A stretch of 64,000 nt of DNA from Quillaja saponaria (GCA_029379385.1 CM055612.1:6386001-6450000); one strand, 5' to 3'; numbered from the stretch's first letter, positions 1 to 13,500 are shown. Notes: generated by a model from the letters alone, not told the origin. Numbers and translations: made by a program.

Positions 1-339
1 AAAATAGTAATGTAATGTTAAGTCCCACATTACTTAGAGGTGGAAGCTAATGTTTTATCGTTTACTATAAATAAAGGCTAGTGCTCCTTTTATTTTTCTA
101 AAAAATCTCATTATGCCTCTTTCTAGCGGTGCTCTTTCTATTTTTCTTGAAAAATCTTCATGGTACTGTTCACTGGTACGTTCGTCAATCGAATTGAAAC
201 TTGACCTACTGTTCATAGGTATTGTTCTCAGATGCGGACGTCTATGTTTTATCGTTTACTATAAATAAATTTTATAGGTGTAGGCTTTGATTAACCAATC
301 AAGCCCACAATCATTTACCTCATTCTATTTTATTTAACA
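1..339 (+). mobile_element. decayed TRIM (miniature LTR retrotransposon) relic
   Basis: This stretch resembles the complete TRIM at 35435-36096. Positions 1-83 match the 5' LTR from its first bases to the middle, including the AAGTCCCACATT block and TTTACTATAAATAAA. Positions 85-235 match the internal region, with the repeated ACTGTTCA motifs. Positions 240-339 match the second half of the 3' LTR and end in TTTAACA. The end of the first LTR, the primer binding site and the start of the second LTR are missing, so this copy is internally deleted. Its 5' end may be cut by the window edge. It lies in a large intron of the REN1-like gene, in antisense orientation to that gene. Confidence 0.75.
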
Positions 340-1272
340 ATTATTTTACCTCATTAATATAGAATTCTGACCAGCATTTCGTTTGTGGACCATCCATTTG
401 ACCTTTAAGAATATAAGAGCACCTAACGATTGCTATAACTTCTGTTGGTCGGCAAGTGCTTTTGTTTTAGCCTCACCTCTTTTATGTCTTTTCTTTTTCT
501 TTCTTTTGCTTAAAGGGCTCCTAGTCCTCCCTCTATATATACTGTTTGCCTCTTCTAAGAGCTGAAAACCAATTTTTGGAGCCTCACTAACAACTTAATC
601 TATTGGTTTGAAATGGTTTTTTGACATGGTCCTAGAGCTTCTTCGGTGAAATGGTAAGAAATTCCTGTTGTCACCCATTCTAATTAATAAAATTTCAGCA
701 CAAGGTAAGAGTAGTGCGTGTGAATTATCCACGATGATAAGTCTAATGGCTTGATGGGGTCTCACCTAACAGCTTAATCTATTGGGTTGAAATTGTCCAT
801 CCACTAGTTTTCTGAGAAAATGTGAAACTTTTGAACCAAAGTTTAAGTTGTCACTACTCATAGATATTTCTAAACTTTGGCATATACGTTATATTTCTAT
901 GAAATCATACCTAGTTCAGGAAACACCAAAATAGACAGCTGAAACTTGGTCACGTGGCTCCTTCTATAAAATGAATTTCTTACATTTTGTGATCCTCTAA
1001 TATTACATTTTTCACATACACAAGAATCTATTCCTCTAATATTTCAAGAAAGATGGCATTGATCAAAAACCATGTTAGGAAGTGCTTGATTATAATTCTG
1101 ATGCCCCACCAAAATTTCTCCTTAACATCAGATAGATGATTATAAATTATATTGCTAATAGGATATTTACTAGCCCGGCTAGAGTGTTTGGTGCATCATA
1201 AATTTCTGACTAATCCCACAAGCAATGATAAAATAGATAAGGATTGACACAGAAAGAAAATTTTGGACTTAC
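340..1272. other. intron DNA of REN1-like gene with LTR-like fragments
   Basis: No coding exon was recognised here on either strand. Two related blocks, about 584-617 and 761-795, share the string CTTAATCTATTGG with flanking similarity. The first is followed by GACATGGTCCTAGAGC, which resembles an LTR end plus a tRNA-Met primer binding site. This suggests fragments of another LTR element. The missing C-terminal exons of the RhoGAP must lie left of position 1, so the intron is longer than 1.27 kb. Confidence 0.4.
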
Positions 1273-3205
1273 GGCACGCTTCCAGCAGCGCCTTGCAGCA
1301 AGATGCAGGGACTGGAGATGAAGGCAACTCTCGAAGTAAATGCTGGACAGTTTATCAAAATAAAATTATAGCTTTAACGCATGCTATATGAAAAAACACC
1401 CATTCAGTCTCACAGCGAATGTACCTTAATACAGTCAGCAATAACATGAGGATCCTCCTCTGGAGAAAAATCAACCTTACCTGAACCCATATAGCATCAA
1501 CCGAAAATATCTAAGATTGGAAGAATAATTCTAAAAAGATTTCTATAGTAAAAAAAAAAAACCTAAAAATAAATTCTTCACCTATATTCACTATATATAA
1601 CAAGAGGTTCTTTGATTGACGGTTACTCATAATTACAGATTTGAGAAATTGACTCCGAGTCCATATCGTGTTTTAGTATTTTAGCTACATATTCGAGAAG
1701 AAATTGTTTGTAATATGCTAACCTCTTGTCATATTGTTCAGTGTAGGCAGATATCAAAATACACTTGTAAGGCATTTTCATGGCAAACCCCATTACAGAA
1801 AACAATGAGACAAAGTATAATGGTCCAAAATGTTAAAACTACTTATGCATAACATAGTAATAAAAAAATAAAAAAAAGAAGACAATACATGATGATGCAT
1901 TATGTGAACACAGAATTAAAAGATCATTCAGAGCTAAAATACAAACCCTGTTCATACTCCTGAACTCTACGTTCCACATCATCAACATCTGCTGCTTGTC
2001 GCAGGATCCCTTCTACTTTTACTCCTGTCATGTTATTTGTTATTTATTAGATTCAGATAACAAAGAACAAGTAATGATTATACATGTTTGGATATAAAAC
2101 AATACCATAAGGGTGTATATACATATATAGTTAAACCCACCATGCTCTTCCATGAACCTGAGTGCCTTTTCAAGAAAAGATGGAGATCCATCAACATCTT
2201 CCAACGCAAGTAAAATCGGACGCCCAATAACTGGAGATTTTATTGGTTGTCTATCCTTCACTACAGAAGAAATAGAAAACAAGGATATCTCAATGAAGTA
2301 AGAAAAGCAAACCAAGCTAGTAATCCATTTTCAAAACACTAGGACAGAAATGCCATTACTGGAAATCCGTAACTCAGATACTCATATATCAATTATCAAT
2401 CCGTCATGCTCAACAAAAGCCATCACAAACACTAACACCAGCAAATTTTATATCGGAAAATAAGAAAGAATTAAGTTTGAAGCGGTTGAAGACATGAATT
2501 TTAACATACTAAAAATGGCATACGATATTCAGCTGAGCTAATCCACCTGCTAATAGATTTTAAAATTAAAACATGGAAGATCTAGAATAATCATCACCAC
2601 TGTCACAGTGTGTAGCACCACTATGTTAGAAAAATTGCATGTCTCAGCATATCAGCACCAGTGACGAATTATAAGTAGAATAACTAAAGCTTCACAAAAA
2701 CATATCTATATATGCCCTTCTCAATGCAAGCTTGATTTGATAATTGCATCATAATTATTTAACAGGAAAGGGTTTTATGTGAGTTTTACTAGATGGCTTG
2801 TGCTCAACAATTAATCATACTCACAAGTATGTGCAAACTGTCAAGTCAAACTATATACGTAAAGCATAACCATAAAAAGAGCATACACTGGTCCACAGAA
2901 CCATCAATTGAATCAGTCTGATCATTCCTGAAGATACCATTTTGTCCCACCACATGAGCAGCACTCGGTGCCTGTGCTAAAGCATTCTCAAGAGCATTCT
3001 TCCACTCATATAAATCCTCCAAAGTTTCAGCCTGCAGCATTAATAAATGAAACCACATATTAGCAACAGGTGTGAATACTCATCTCTTTATTCCTATCCT
3101 TGTATTAAAACATTTGTATACCATTAAGCAACTCACGTTCTCCATACTATCGCTTGGCATATACATATCATATCATATTATATATAGATGTTTGTATGTT
3201 GGGGG

Positions 3206-3243
<38 letters not shown>

Positions 3244-6200
3244 GGGTTGAAAAAGAGTTACAAGAAACCCTAGGTGACGTGCTTTGACTTAAATCCCAAA
3301 TCGCAAGCTTTATGAAACTCCATCAAGAACTTTTCACAGAATAATAATGTGGTAAAGTGACAGACACATATGTACCTACAATTTGTGGGATAAGGATTTC
3401 TTAAAAGAATAGCGATGTGGTGAAGAAAGCTTTTTCTAAAATTTTTGCTTTAATAAGTAAATTTTTTAAATCTAATTCATTTCTCATGTACTTCTATTGT
3501 TATATAATCCAATTAAAGTGGCCTAGTCAAGCACTCTAGGATGGCCTGTGCCTGAATGTGAGATTCTTTACTAACATGACATTGACTAGACACAGAACAT
3601 AAAGATAATTGAAAAGAAGAGACAGCCCTGTTTGGAGCATTCAATGTATAAATTAGAAGTAAATTGTGTGAATGAAATATAAGCAATAACTGGAAGAAAA
3701 TAAAATATCTTGAGGAAGAATAGACTGATTGGGAAAGAAGCACCTTAAGCGTGAAGGTTCGTCCATCACGACCATCAGGAAAGACCACAGTCAACAGTTT
3801 CTTATCTGCTTTGACAACAACACTACAAAATTGACCAAAGTGAGTACTAGGAGGTCAGTTAGCTTCACAAATTCCATTGTGGAAACTGTAAAAAGACACC
3901 CAAAATTGGAACGAAGCCTGAATTCTAAAAACAAGCTAACCTGCCTGAATTGTTGAGGTCGATACCTCCAAGGGTCAGATTCACTTCATTCCCTTTTTGA
4001 GGCACAGCACTCTGAAGAAAGAAAAGAAAAAAAGAGGTGATGAAACCTTCCAACACTATTATTGTTGCAATGAAAATGGACAGAATGGGAAAGAGGTAAC
4101 AACCCCCCCCCCCCCTCCCCCAACAAAAAAAAAACAGAAAAAAATTGATAATGTTCCTGGAAAAGTACCATTTGCATCCAATAACATCAGCTAAATATGT
4201 AAAATAGATGCATGTGTGTGTTTGCTGTTTGAGTTGGGAGAGGGTGGCTACAGTGTGTCTGCCTATATGCTCACTAGTTCCATACCATTTTATTCTGTTC
4301 CTAACAGAAAATCTTCTAACCTGGAATAATGTCTGTGTACAATCACAGTCAATACGTCAAGGATGGAACACGTAGAAGGTTCCAAATATCAATGTTCATC
4401 ATTATTTATAAACAAAGTCAGCCAGTAAATAAAGGTGCAGTTCACAAAATTAAGAGCGTTGCTTCATTTGCGTACTGTGAAAGAGATAATAGATAAATCC
4501 AGAGCCTGATTCATCTGGTTTGAAGTCCAAAGGATAGAATAAATGAGTGCATGGAACACTACAAGCAATCACCTCCATGAGTTCCATTCCATAAAAAAGG
4601 AAATGTTGCTCAGCACCTACGGCAATTAATTACTTAGTGACTTGCTTCAAATAAACTCATTTCCTCAGAACAAAGGTGAGAAGTTTACAAAGCACAGGGA
4701 TACATACACAAACAAAATCCACATAAATGCAAATGGAAAAGCTAAATGCTCAAGAACGACTACTTACAGGATCACTTCTGAAGAAAACTAGTGAAGTACG
4801 TGTCAAAATAAACCACCTTTTCTTCCAGGATGTCCATCCAATTCCTATGTCAAGAACACGACATAAAAGAAGTAAATCGCACTTCAGATGTACAGAATCA
4901 CTAGTTTCTTGCCTGTGGTTTGCTCATAATCGCAATTCATTATCAAAATAAAATTGTTGAAGTGTATATCATAAGCCTCCTAGATGTGAAAACAGAGAAG
5001 AAACTAAATGAAAATATAGTGAATTAACATTTTCATTTCCAGATTTAATATCGAATATATTCTTTGGGTACACTTTTATAATTCATAAAATTGGTTTAAC
5101 AGAAAAATGTCTTCTTGAATTTTATCTCTAATGAGTTTTTCTCCTCAAGACATATTTACAAATCTTATAAAGGACAGAAGAAGTTTAGATATCAGGATTT
5201 GTATCATCAACTGACATAAATTCCATTAAACTTGAAAAATTACCTGCCATGGGACTTGTATTTATTCAAAATTAAACACGACAAGTGGTAGAGCTGGTAT
5301 TCAGGTTTCTGCTTTACAAAATACTTATGATATATATTACTAAATCCCAACAGTAAGATATAGTAGCATAGTATCGCAGTAAGATAATAACAAGGTATTT
5401 AGGAATTAATTGTAACTTAAAAATGCTCAGTGATGAGGAAAGAGAAAAGGGGCCAAAAGGATTATGCAACTTTCATTATTTTATACAAATTTCCCCAGTT
5501 CTTTTGGACATTCTTTTAAACATTGCTTTACAATTGAAATTCTTTTCTCTACCAGGACTTGGGGGTGATCCTGTGTAATAAAGTTGTCTTTAATATTTTT
5601 TGCAGATAGTCCTCCATTTAGTTACCATAGATGGATAAATATGATTTGGCCCATCTTCTATAAGCTTTTGAGTGTTAAAGACAAACAGTTGTCTAATAGA
5701 TATATAAGATAATAAGAAAGCACAAGTTCTTCATTCATTCTGTAGTTATTTCTATTTATAAATCCATAGGACAAAATTTGTAAACTAGAATAAAAAACAC
5801 ACCTTTGGAAGATATAAAAAGTGGCCCACTCTTGAAAATCTGCAAGACAGGTTACGGGGTTTTGGTGAAATGATAGACGTGAGAGGAAGCAAAAAGGTTT
5901 ATTAAAAAGCATTTACGCAAATAGCAGTGAATTCCAAGAATAAATAACTTGAAATGCTAATACAAAAATTTGTGTCCACTTTCTGGATAAATGATAACTA
6001 GCTGATTCTCAGGCTTCAGTTTAGTTGATTAATATTACACTTAAGGTGCATAATAGAAACAGCAAGCAGTATAGCTTGTCAATTTTGTATAACCTTCTTC
6101 ATATAGGTATACCATTATGCCATGCACTTAAACTACACTAAAAAATTTGCTTCTTGCAGTATATATGTAAAACTGTCTCAGCCAAACTAACATGAGCGCT

Positions 6201-6598
6201 ACCTAGGGAGTGACCTGCTTCCGGAATAGATAGTTTAGTACTGAAAATTGAGAGCAATGATAATGCCAACCCAAAATCATTCCAGAAACCCTTCAAACCA
6301 TAAAAAATAAAAAATAAAAGGTAAAAAAAATAACAATTACCGTATTGCCACCACGAGAACGCAGATGCTCTGGTTGACCGGGTGGAGGAGAAGCGTCGCA
6401 ATCTCCCTACAACACACAATAACCCAGATGATTTTTCTCAACAAACATAAAAATTCTTCACAATTTATGCCCAAAAATTTAAGAAATGTGTAAATGAAAC
6501 TACTGGTAATACGAGAATATGACATATAAGTTCTATCGCCCTGGGAATGAGATTTCCCGGATATGTACCTGAGATGAATCTGGATTTCGGTTTGTCAT
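1273..6598 (-). CDS. REN1: PH-domain RhoGAP, REN1-type (3' part outside window)
   Basis: It activates GTP hydrolysis by ROP (plant Rho) GTPases; REN1 limits ROP activity at growing pollen-tube tips. Minus-strand coding exons are 6569-6598, 6341-6406, 5803-5839, 4768-4844, 3941-4011, 3744-3822, 2887-3031, 2141-2260, 1947-2024, 1425-1480 and 1273-1342. All have GT-AG borders and join in phase. Residues ~1-32 begin MTNRNPDSSQ. Residues ~33-146 form the PH domain (GWTSWKKRWFILT, NLTLGGIDLNNSG). The RhoGAP domain starts with GRPILLALEDVDGSPSFLEK, and GILRQ carries the expected catalytic arginine finger (~R217). The visible part ends in ELPSSPVPASCC and ALLEAC. The rest of the GAP domain and the acidic and coiled-coil tail of the family are outside the window. 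The start codon lies two bases inside its exon, so a 5' UTR intron is implied. The N-terminal PPEHLRSRGGNT segment fits REN1 better than PHGAP1/2. Confidence 0.93.
3208..3242. repeat. 35-bp uninterrupted poly-G tract in REN1 intron
   Basis: GGGGGCC is followed by about 35 G in a row, read on the plus strand (poly-C in the sense of the gene). It lies between the exons ending 3744 and starting 3031. A homopolymer this long is rare in plant DNA. It may be a real unstable tract or a sequencing or assembly artefact. Confidence 0.95.
4103..4121. repeat. poly-C tract (C13 T C5) in REN1 intron
   Basis: A second homopolymer sits in the next intron upstream, followed by an A-rich run. On the gene's sense strand it is poly-G, the opposite orientation to the tract at 3208. 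Confidence 0.95.
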
Positions 6599-6852
6599 AT
6601 CTGTGATCCCAAAATCACATCCCAGACGCTGACCTAACAAAGATCATCATAATCCATCACCAACCCCCTGCATACACATTGATCAAAACCACAATGCAGC
6701 TTACAGGCAAAACAACCAAGTTATACGTACAAAACTTCCACACCCTTAATCAATTATTACCAATTCCCTTTCCCCGAAACAAAATTTTAGAAAAAGAAAT
6801 CATAGTATAGGAAAGAAAAATGCAAACCCATATGCCAGCATTGAGAACATAC

Positions 6853-7110
6853 CTAGTGCGAAAATAAAAAATAAAAAAATTTGTAAAAGAAAGAAAGAAA
6901 GATTGTAGTGCGTGTTTGGATGCAAAGAAAAAGAATAAGAATAGGAGGAAGCGTAAAAGCGAAACACACTTTTCCTCTTTCTGTATCTGCAGCATCAGCA
7001 CGGGCTTCTCTCTCTCCCTCTTCCTTTTTCCAAATGTTGAGCCAAAATTGTTTGGCTACGGAAACCCAGGTGGTCAAGCAAAGGCCCATTCAGAGCGGGC
7101 CCTCTTAATA
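6853..7110 (-). promoter_or_regulatory. probable 5' UTR exon and proximal promoter of REN1-like gene
   Basis: The start codon at 6598 follows directly after an intron acceptor (GGATCACAG at about 6600-6608). A matching minus-strand donor, CACTAG|GTATGT, lies at 6853, so the leader is probably spliced 6853 to 6599. Upstream DNA is richer in GC and, read on the minus strand, purine-rich (AGAGAGAGAAGCCCG). GGCCCA and GGGCCC site-II-like motifs occur near 7083-7105. The transcription start is not defined. Confidence 0.4.
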
Positions 7111-7490
7111 TGCGGCAGTTGTACACGTCAACTTCCAAAACAAACAACCGCGATGGAGGGAACACGTGGAAGATGGACAGTGACTGTGAGGGATTCTTTT
7201 TGTAATTTGAAGACATTCATTCTTTGTTCTTTTAATCGTCAATGCTCATGTCTTTAGTCCTATGTTTATTGTTTTCTGTGTTATTGTGTTAGGTTTCTAA
7301 CAGTATTTTGACACGTGGAAGTGCTTTGTTGTCAAAATCAAGTGATTCGCGGACCCAAGTAGTGACACGAGGTTTTTAATTCCATGTGATTTGTGTGAAT
7401 AATTAATATACATAGATAGAAAGCACTCATTTATAATTTTAAACGAGTGGCATAACTCAAGCATAATTGTAAAGTAGCAAGTTATTGTCA

Positions 7491-7682
7491 ATTAGTATTG
7501 GGTTTTTTTTTAAGGACCTAAGGTAATTGATAAGGTTATGTATAAATATAAAATTTATAATATTTATTACAATAATTAATATAAATTTAAATAATATTTA
7601 ATACATAAATTATTATTTTTAACAAATTTCAAGTTCTAAAAATTATATTTATTATAATATTCAGTAAAAAAACCCACTAATG
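7491..7682. mobile_element. MITE, copy A of local AT-rich hAT-like family
   Basis: The ends form an imperfect inverted repeat: ATTAGTATTGGGTTTTTTT on the left and AAAAAAACCCACTAAT on the right. The interior is almost all A and T and shares blocks such as CATAAATTATTATTT and AATTATATTTATT with copies at 58790-58950 and, inverted, 61696-61901. There is no coding capacity. A target duplication is not clear here. Confidence 0.55.
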
Positions 7683-9345
7683 TTTAGCCAAAAATTATTG
7701 TCAATTTGTCCCTTAATCAACTGATAAAGGCATCTCTTAGTTTAAGGAGCAACAGTAAGGCAATTGGCAAGTGTAGGAAGCAAAATTTTATTCTAAACAC
7801 AAAATGTCATGTATATGATAGTGGCTAATGAAATCATGCCATGTGTCATTTATAATATCAAAAATAATTATCTTTTAATTAAATTTATTTCAAATTCTAA
7901 ATCATTGAAAACTTGCAATGTGACACCCATCTCTTTCTAAAATTATTATAAATAGAGGACTGTTACATTTATTGTGGAGGAAGAATAGGAACAAAAATAG
8001 GTGAAGCACTCGGAGGTCAAATCAAATTATATTTATTCTTTTATTATAAAATATAACAAAACAAAGATTGTACCTAATTTCTCAAAATTTGTATTTACAA
8101 TAAGTAAAAAGATTTTAGTAACAGGATTGTCGACTCCTATCAATTATAGTTTTCTCTTTCTCCTAGTAGGCTAAATTTATTTTTCCATTCTTTAGAGCAT
8201 GAATAAGCTAAATCTATTGCTTTTACAAAATAATAATAATAATAATAATGTTAGTGAAATCATCATTAAATATTGTTACATTAACTATAAATTTCTAATT
8301 ATATCATCTTAATAAATGCTCTAATAATTATTTTTTTCTTACTCTTTCACTAGACAAATATAATTGTTCTTACTCCCACATCATCCACTAAGATTAAGGT
8401 TTAACCACGGTCTTACGCTACTAGTGTGTCTTATGTTCAACGAGTTTTAAAAATTTTGAAATTTGATGGTTATTCAAAAGGTTTTTTATATGTTGATTAG
8501 TTATTAGTAAAGTTCAAAGTAACAACAACAACAAAGTTCTTTCTTTAATTTGGATGCTCAAGCTCAAAACATCTTCAAAATGTTAAGAATTACAAAAGTC
8601 ACCAATCTAAAATCTCCAGATTGTTAAGGTAAAACTTGTGTTAGGCATATGAATTGCAAGTGCAATGATACATTCTCAATTCAACACAAAGTTATATATA
8701 TGAGAACTCAAACCTGATATGTAATAGTCATAATAATACTGTCTAGACCAATTAACCTAACAACTTATCGGCAATATATTATGAGTTAGAAGGATCAAAA
8801 TGAATGTAAAATATATCTGACATGACTATTATTGTTTTAGTCTTTCGTGATTATAACATTTTTAATTTATCAACTTATAATTTCATACTATCAACTATCA
8901 CTTTGTATTGACACTGTTATCATCAGCACATTATTTTGTTTTCAATTAAAAATTTAATCTAGTGCATGTAGATTAGTTAATCTAAAAATCACATACTGAT
9001 AAATTAAAAAATTTATAATAAAAATGTAAAAAGTGAAATAGGTCCAAAAGAAAAGATTCATCTAAACTTTTGACGATATTTTAGTTTAAAGTATAAACAT
9101 ATAATCCACTTTTCTAATTAAACTAAGAAAAATCACATCTTTAGTCAACAAAATTTAAAAAGGATTTATAAGCAAAATAATAGTAATAATGGAGATAAAT
9201 AATTATAGAATTAACGTTATTTGGGAATCAGTAACATTGCATGTAAATTTTACTATAAGTTAGAATGTATAATTTTAATTAGAATAATTCTCAAGTGAGA
9301 AGTATGAGGTGGCTACCTTATCGAGTCACTAATGGTTAATCATTT

Positions 9346-9368
9346 AAACCCTAACCCTAACCCTAAAA
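9346..9368 (+). repeat. short interstitial telomere-like array
   Basis: Three CCCTAA units flanked by AAA form a stretch of plant-type (CCCTAAA) sequence. It is six to seven bases per unit, far too short for a real telomere. It could be a telo-box cluster or a repair scar. Confidence 0.8.
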
Positions 9369-10204
9369 CAAAAAAGACAAAAAATCATTCAAACCCAGCT
9401 TGAGATCAAAGAAGATGAGAAAGAAGACATCGATTTTAGTTGACTCGTCTTGATTCGAACTTTTCATATCAATGTTGGAGTATTAGAGGGGCATAGAACT
9501 TAGCTATGATGTTTAAGTTAAAAAAGAGCCTAAACCCAATTTTGTTACCATGTTATAACCTCACTCTTACAATCAATCAATTAGCAAAAACAATAAAGGG
9601 CTATTTACTTCTATATGTAATATGAAGCTTCACTATGTTAGTAATATATATATATATGACACTATGTTAGCAAAAATAAAATAAAATACGAGGCTTCAAT
9701 ATGTTAATAACATAAAAAATTACTATATTGACACTCATTTTCACTTGTTCAACCCATTACTTCTAATTCTAAAACCCTAACCTTCTTCACTTATTAATTT
9801 TTTATTCATTTCTCATGCCACGTGAATAAATTTTTTATTCGTTTCTCATGACCCGTGAATAACTCATATAAAATATTGTTAGTCATTAAAATAGGTAGAA
9901 ATAATAGTGACTATGTTGTATGATTTTTGATATTATAAATATTATATTTTAATTTTTTTAAATATAGAGATGGAAGAACTTTTTGGTTGAAAGAGACGAA
10001 AGAACTTTCACTCTAATTATAAAAACTAAAGGCGTAATTTAATCAAAATTATATTATAATTCATCTTTGCCAAACATTGATTTTTTATATTTTTTAATTC
10101 ACCGTTATTCTACTTGACCCTTTCTGTGTAAATTGGGATTGGGAACTTTTCCAGCACACGGAACCAGAAACCCGAACGGAACCATACAGATTTGGAAACA
10201 TTAT

Positions 10205-10241
10205 TGTCCACGTGTGGCGTAAAGCTGACGGCGGATAGGGC

Positions 10242-10275
<34 letters not shown>

Positions 10276-10539
10276 ATCTTGCAGCTGCGAAAGAAGACAA
10301 AGCCCCATAATACAACAAGGAAAGAAACACAAGTAACATGTTGCAGGGGCAAGCCAATAATTCTCCCATTGCCGACGTCTGCGAGGAGGAGAAACGGCGA
10401 CGTTTTTAGGCTCCCCAAATCCCTATGGGTCGGAAGGAATCTGTGTAATTCATAGGGATTGTAAGGAATTACGTTGGTTGAAGCATCAGGGAGCTGGACG
10501 ACATTGTCTTTTGTATTTTATATTACGAAGAGGGCACAG
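10205..10539 (+). promoter_or_regulatory. promoter and 5' leader of gene 2 (G-box, CT tract)
   Basis: A G-box core CACGTG lies at 10209-10214. A (CT)14-type microsatellite follows at 10242-10269, as often found in plant core promoters and leaders. The first ATG of the long frame is at 10540. An in-frame TTG lies upstream, but no in-frame ATG precedes 10540 in this frame. Confidence 0.5.
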
Positions 10540-13500
10540 ATGGAGGTCGTGGTCTCTGATTCCAAACCTTCTTCCGTCGTCAATATCCCAAAGGAGAATT
10601 TGGAGAGGGATCGTGTTCGTGTGAAGAGGAAGACCTTGCAGTCTGTGCTCGAGGAGTTTCAGAGAGCCCTTGAATATCTCGGTACTACTAGCGGTACCGA
10701 AGACGATTATGACGGTCAGGCTACGGCGCCGGACGAGGAAAGGGGCAGTGAAGGCTCTTCTTCTTTGCCTTGTGACAGAGAAGCTGACGAGGTACATTTC
10801 TTTTTTTCTAGGGTTTAAGGTGGAATGGTTGATTTTTTTTATTTTTTTTTATTTTTGGGTGTGATTGTTGACTAGTGGGGGATAAAGAATGAGAAGGGTT
10901 TTCCAGTGCATATAATAAAAAGTTATGTACATATGCTGTTTGTATGGCTTGTTAATGTTTGGATTTATGTTGATTCTGTGATAACAAATAGTATGGTGAA
11001 CCCAAAGTTATGTTTATCTGAGAAACCAGCAAAAGAGGGTGCAATGAAGTGTTCTGTTTTAGGTATTGGGTTTATTTTTTATTTTAAAAGTCTTTTTCCT
11101 CTGTGAATGGTAAAATTTACAGCTTATAATTAGGTCAAGTGGGTTTCTTCTGATACGATAAATACCTCTATGGGGCTGAGATTGGTGTTGGATTTTAATT
11201 CGAGGTTTTTGCACGAGCCAAGTCAGTGCTGCTCTTGGAACATCTGAATCTGAGTAGTCGCAGATATAGTTATGCAAGGATGTTTTGAATCTCATCTACC
11301 ATCACGTAGCAGATATTGAGCTTGTGTGTCAAGATTCCATGGCATCCTTAGCACCCTTGTGCTGTTTTATCTTCTCACCCTTTACGTGGTCAAGAAACTT
11401 GCTTTCATTGTTATGTTAATGGATTTTGGAGCCAATGTTTACAAATATTAACTAATATATGCTGTAGATAAAAATGTACAATTAATACCGTGAATCTGTG
11501 ATAGAAGCTAATTGATTCTATCATTTCTTAATGCTGATGTTTAATTCAATGAAATCCTCGACCTTGTGTGCTCTCTTTTGAATGTGTCAAAGATACTTAA
11601 TGACTCAATAAGATGATACTTGTGGTTCAGTTTTCGACATTATATCTAAGACAAGATTCTTTTTGCTCTAATGCAGTTATGTGATCTACTGAAATCTAGA
11701 GTTGGATGCCCTGAGTTTCTTGAAAAACTAGAGTGTGCACAAGCATCAGTTCCACAGAATATGGCTGGTATGGTTCCTATCCTGATTTGATACCTACTTT
11801 TGACGTTCAGGGTCAAAAAGACCTTGTCGTTGAGATTTAGAAAACTTTTTTCCTTTCCAAGTTATGGTTTAAATGCTAAAAGAAAATTTATTGGGTTGTT
11901 GCAGACGAAGGTAATTCCTGGGATGTGGTCAGTGAAAACGATCTATGGGAAGGAGAAAACATTGACTCGGACCAGGATGATTATTTCCTTGTTAGAGAAG
12001 AAGATATAGTGGATGGTATTGCCTCCTTCATGGCAGCTTACTTGTTGTCCCTCAAACAGACAAAGGTATGCCAGGTTTATGCTGCTCATATCATGGTTGC
12101 CTTCATGGCTGCGACATGTCACCTATTAGTAGAACAAAAGTCTACTTGCATGAGGCCCTCCACATATATTTGAATTTCGCATTCTCTTAACTAGAATTGC
12201 CCAATTTCCAACTTTTTTTTTTTTTTGTGTTGTTCTGGTCTTAGCAGCTTAGTAGCTAGTACTAATAAAATTACTTTTAAAAATAGATTAAGTGAATGAG
12301 AACAAAGTTATATGTTGATCACTGTCTTTTAAGAGTAAATGGGAACTGGAATTAGTATAGAGCCAGTTTGTTACAACTGATTGCTGCTCTTGGAGTCTAG
12401 AAACCCATATTTGGCATTGCTTATCTTCATGTTTTGTTACTATGATTGACTTTGTCATGAATTGGGATGGGACTCGAGAAGATTGGCCTTGGAAAACCAT
12501 GGAGTTGGTCAGTAGTGAATAACTTACAGTTGATGTTGCCATCTTTATACCTTTTTGCTGATTTATTGAACCCAATGGATTTTGGAATCTGCATTTAGAT
12601 ATTCATAACTACTGTTGAGAATAATGTTTGAGGTAACTCCAATTATAATTGCATTACTTTTTCTCTCAAACAGTAGTCATAGACATGGCACACACACATG
12701 ACCATGTCTTTCCACCAATTTGTCATCTAGATTGTTCCTTATTGGCAACAAAAACCAATAAACTATTTCATTCCCAATTACTGATATTTGCTGGTTCATG
12801 TACTCTCCTCATGCCTTTGGTTCTGACTGAAGTTAAGCTAATCATCCAGTACACTTAGGTTATTATTCTTTTGTGATGTTCTCTCTGTGTGCTCTTTCAT
12901 CACAAATCCAAATCCTTGGGGATGGTGGGTTCAAAAAACTTTGGCCTCTGCCAAATGGGGCTATATTAATGCTTGAGATATTAATACACATAAAAAGTAG
13001 ATTCATTCAAAATAAATCGTACAGTAGCTTTTGCTAAGATCTTAAAAGCCTTGGAAATATCTTTTCATGTCAAAGCACCATTATAGATGCTGTATTCATA
13101 GTTACTTCATAAGTCAAATAATATAGTTGAATGTAACTGAAGCCCTACAAATAACATGGATATTTGATGTTCCTCACAAATTTGGCATGGCATGGTTCAA
13201 TTTCTTTCTAATTTTGCTTTTTATAGATATAAAAATACTGACTCTCCTAAAGGGTACATGACCAGGATAAAGGCCTTTGGTAAAACATAAATAAATATTG
13301 TGCTATTGTATGTGAATTTTCTTTTCTCGTAATTAATTATTTTATGCTTTGCAGGATTTGACCCCTAATCAACTCCAGGAAGGTAATTATGATTGCTTTC
13401 CTCTTTAAACGGCTTTTCATTCATTGGCTGTCTTTCTAATATTTGTAAAGGAAATCAAATAGAATCTCATATTAGTTTACTTATGTACTTGTTTAGACAA

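Larger units (their letters stand above)
7200..10200. other. AT-rich intergenic DNA between REN1-like gene and gene 2
   Basis: I see no coding sequence. It contains the MITE at 7491-7682, an AAT microsatellite (8229-8250), a short telomere-like array (9346-9368) and AT-rich simple sequence. The two flanking genes are transcribed divergently, so both promoters lie at its ends. Confidence 0.6.

Noticed and set aside
3072..3287. Open frame on the plus strand with a long glycine run
   Set aside because: The glycines come only from the poly-G tract at 3208-3242, in an intron of the minus-strand REN1-like gene.
10474..10539. N-terminal extension of gene 2 upstream of 10540
   Set aside because: The extended frame would start at TTG. 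ATG at 10540 is the first proper start and lies after the CT-rich leader.
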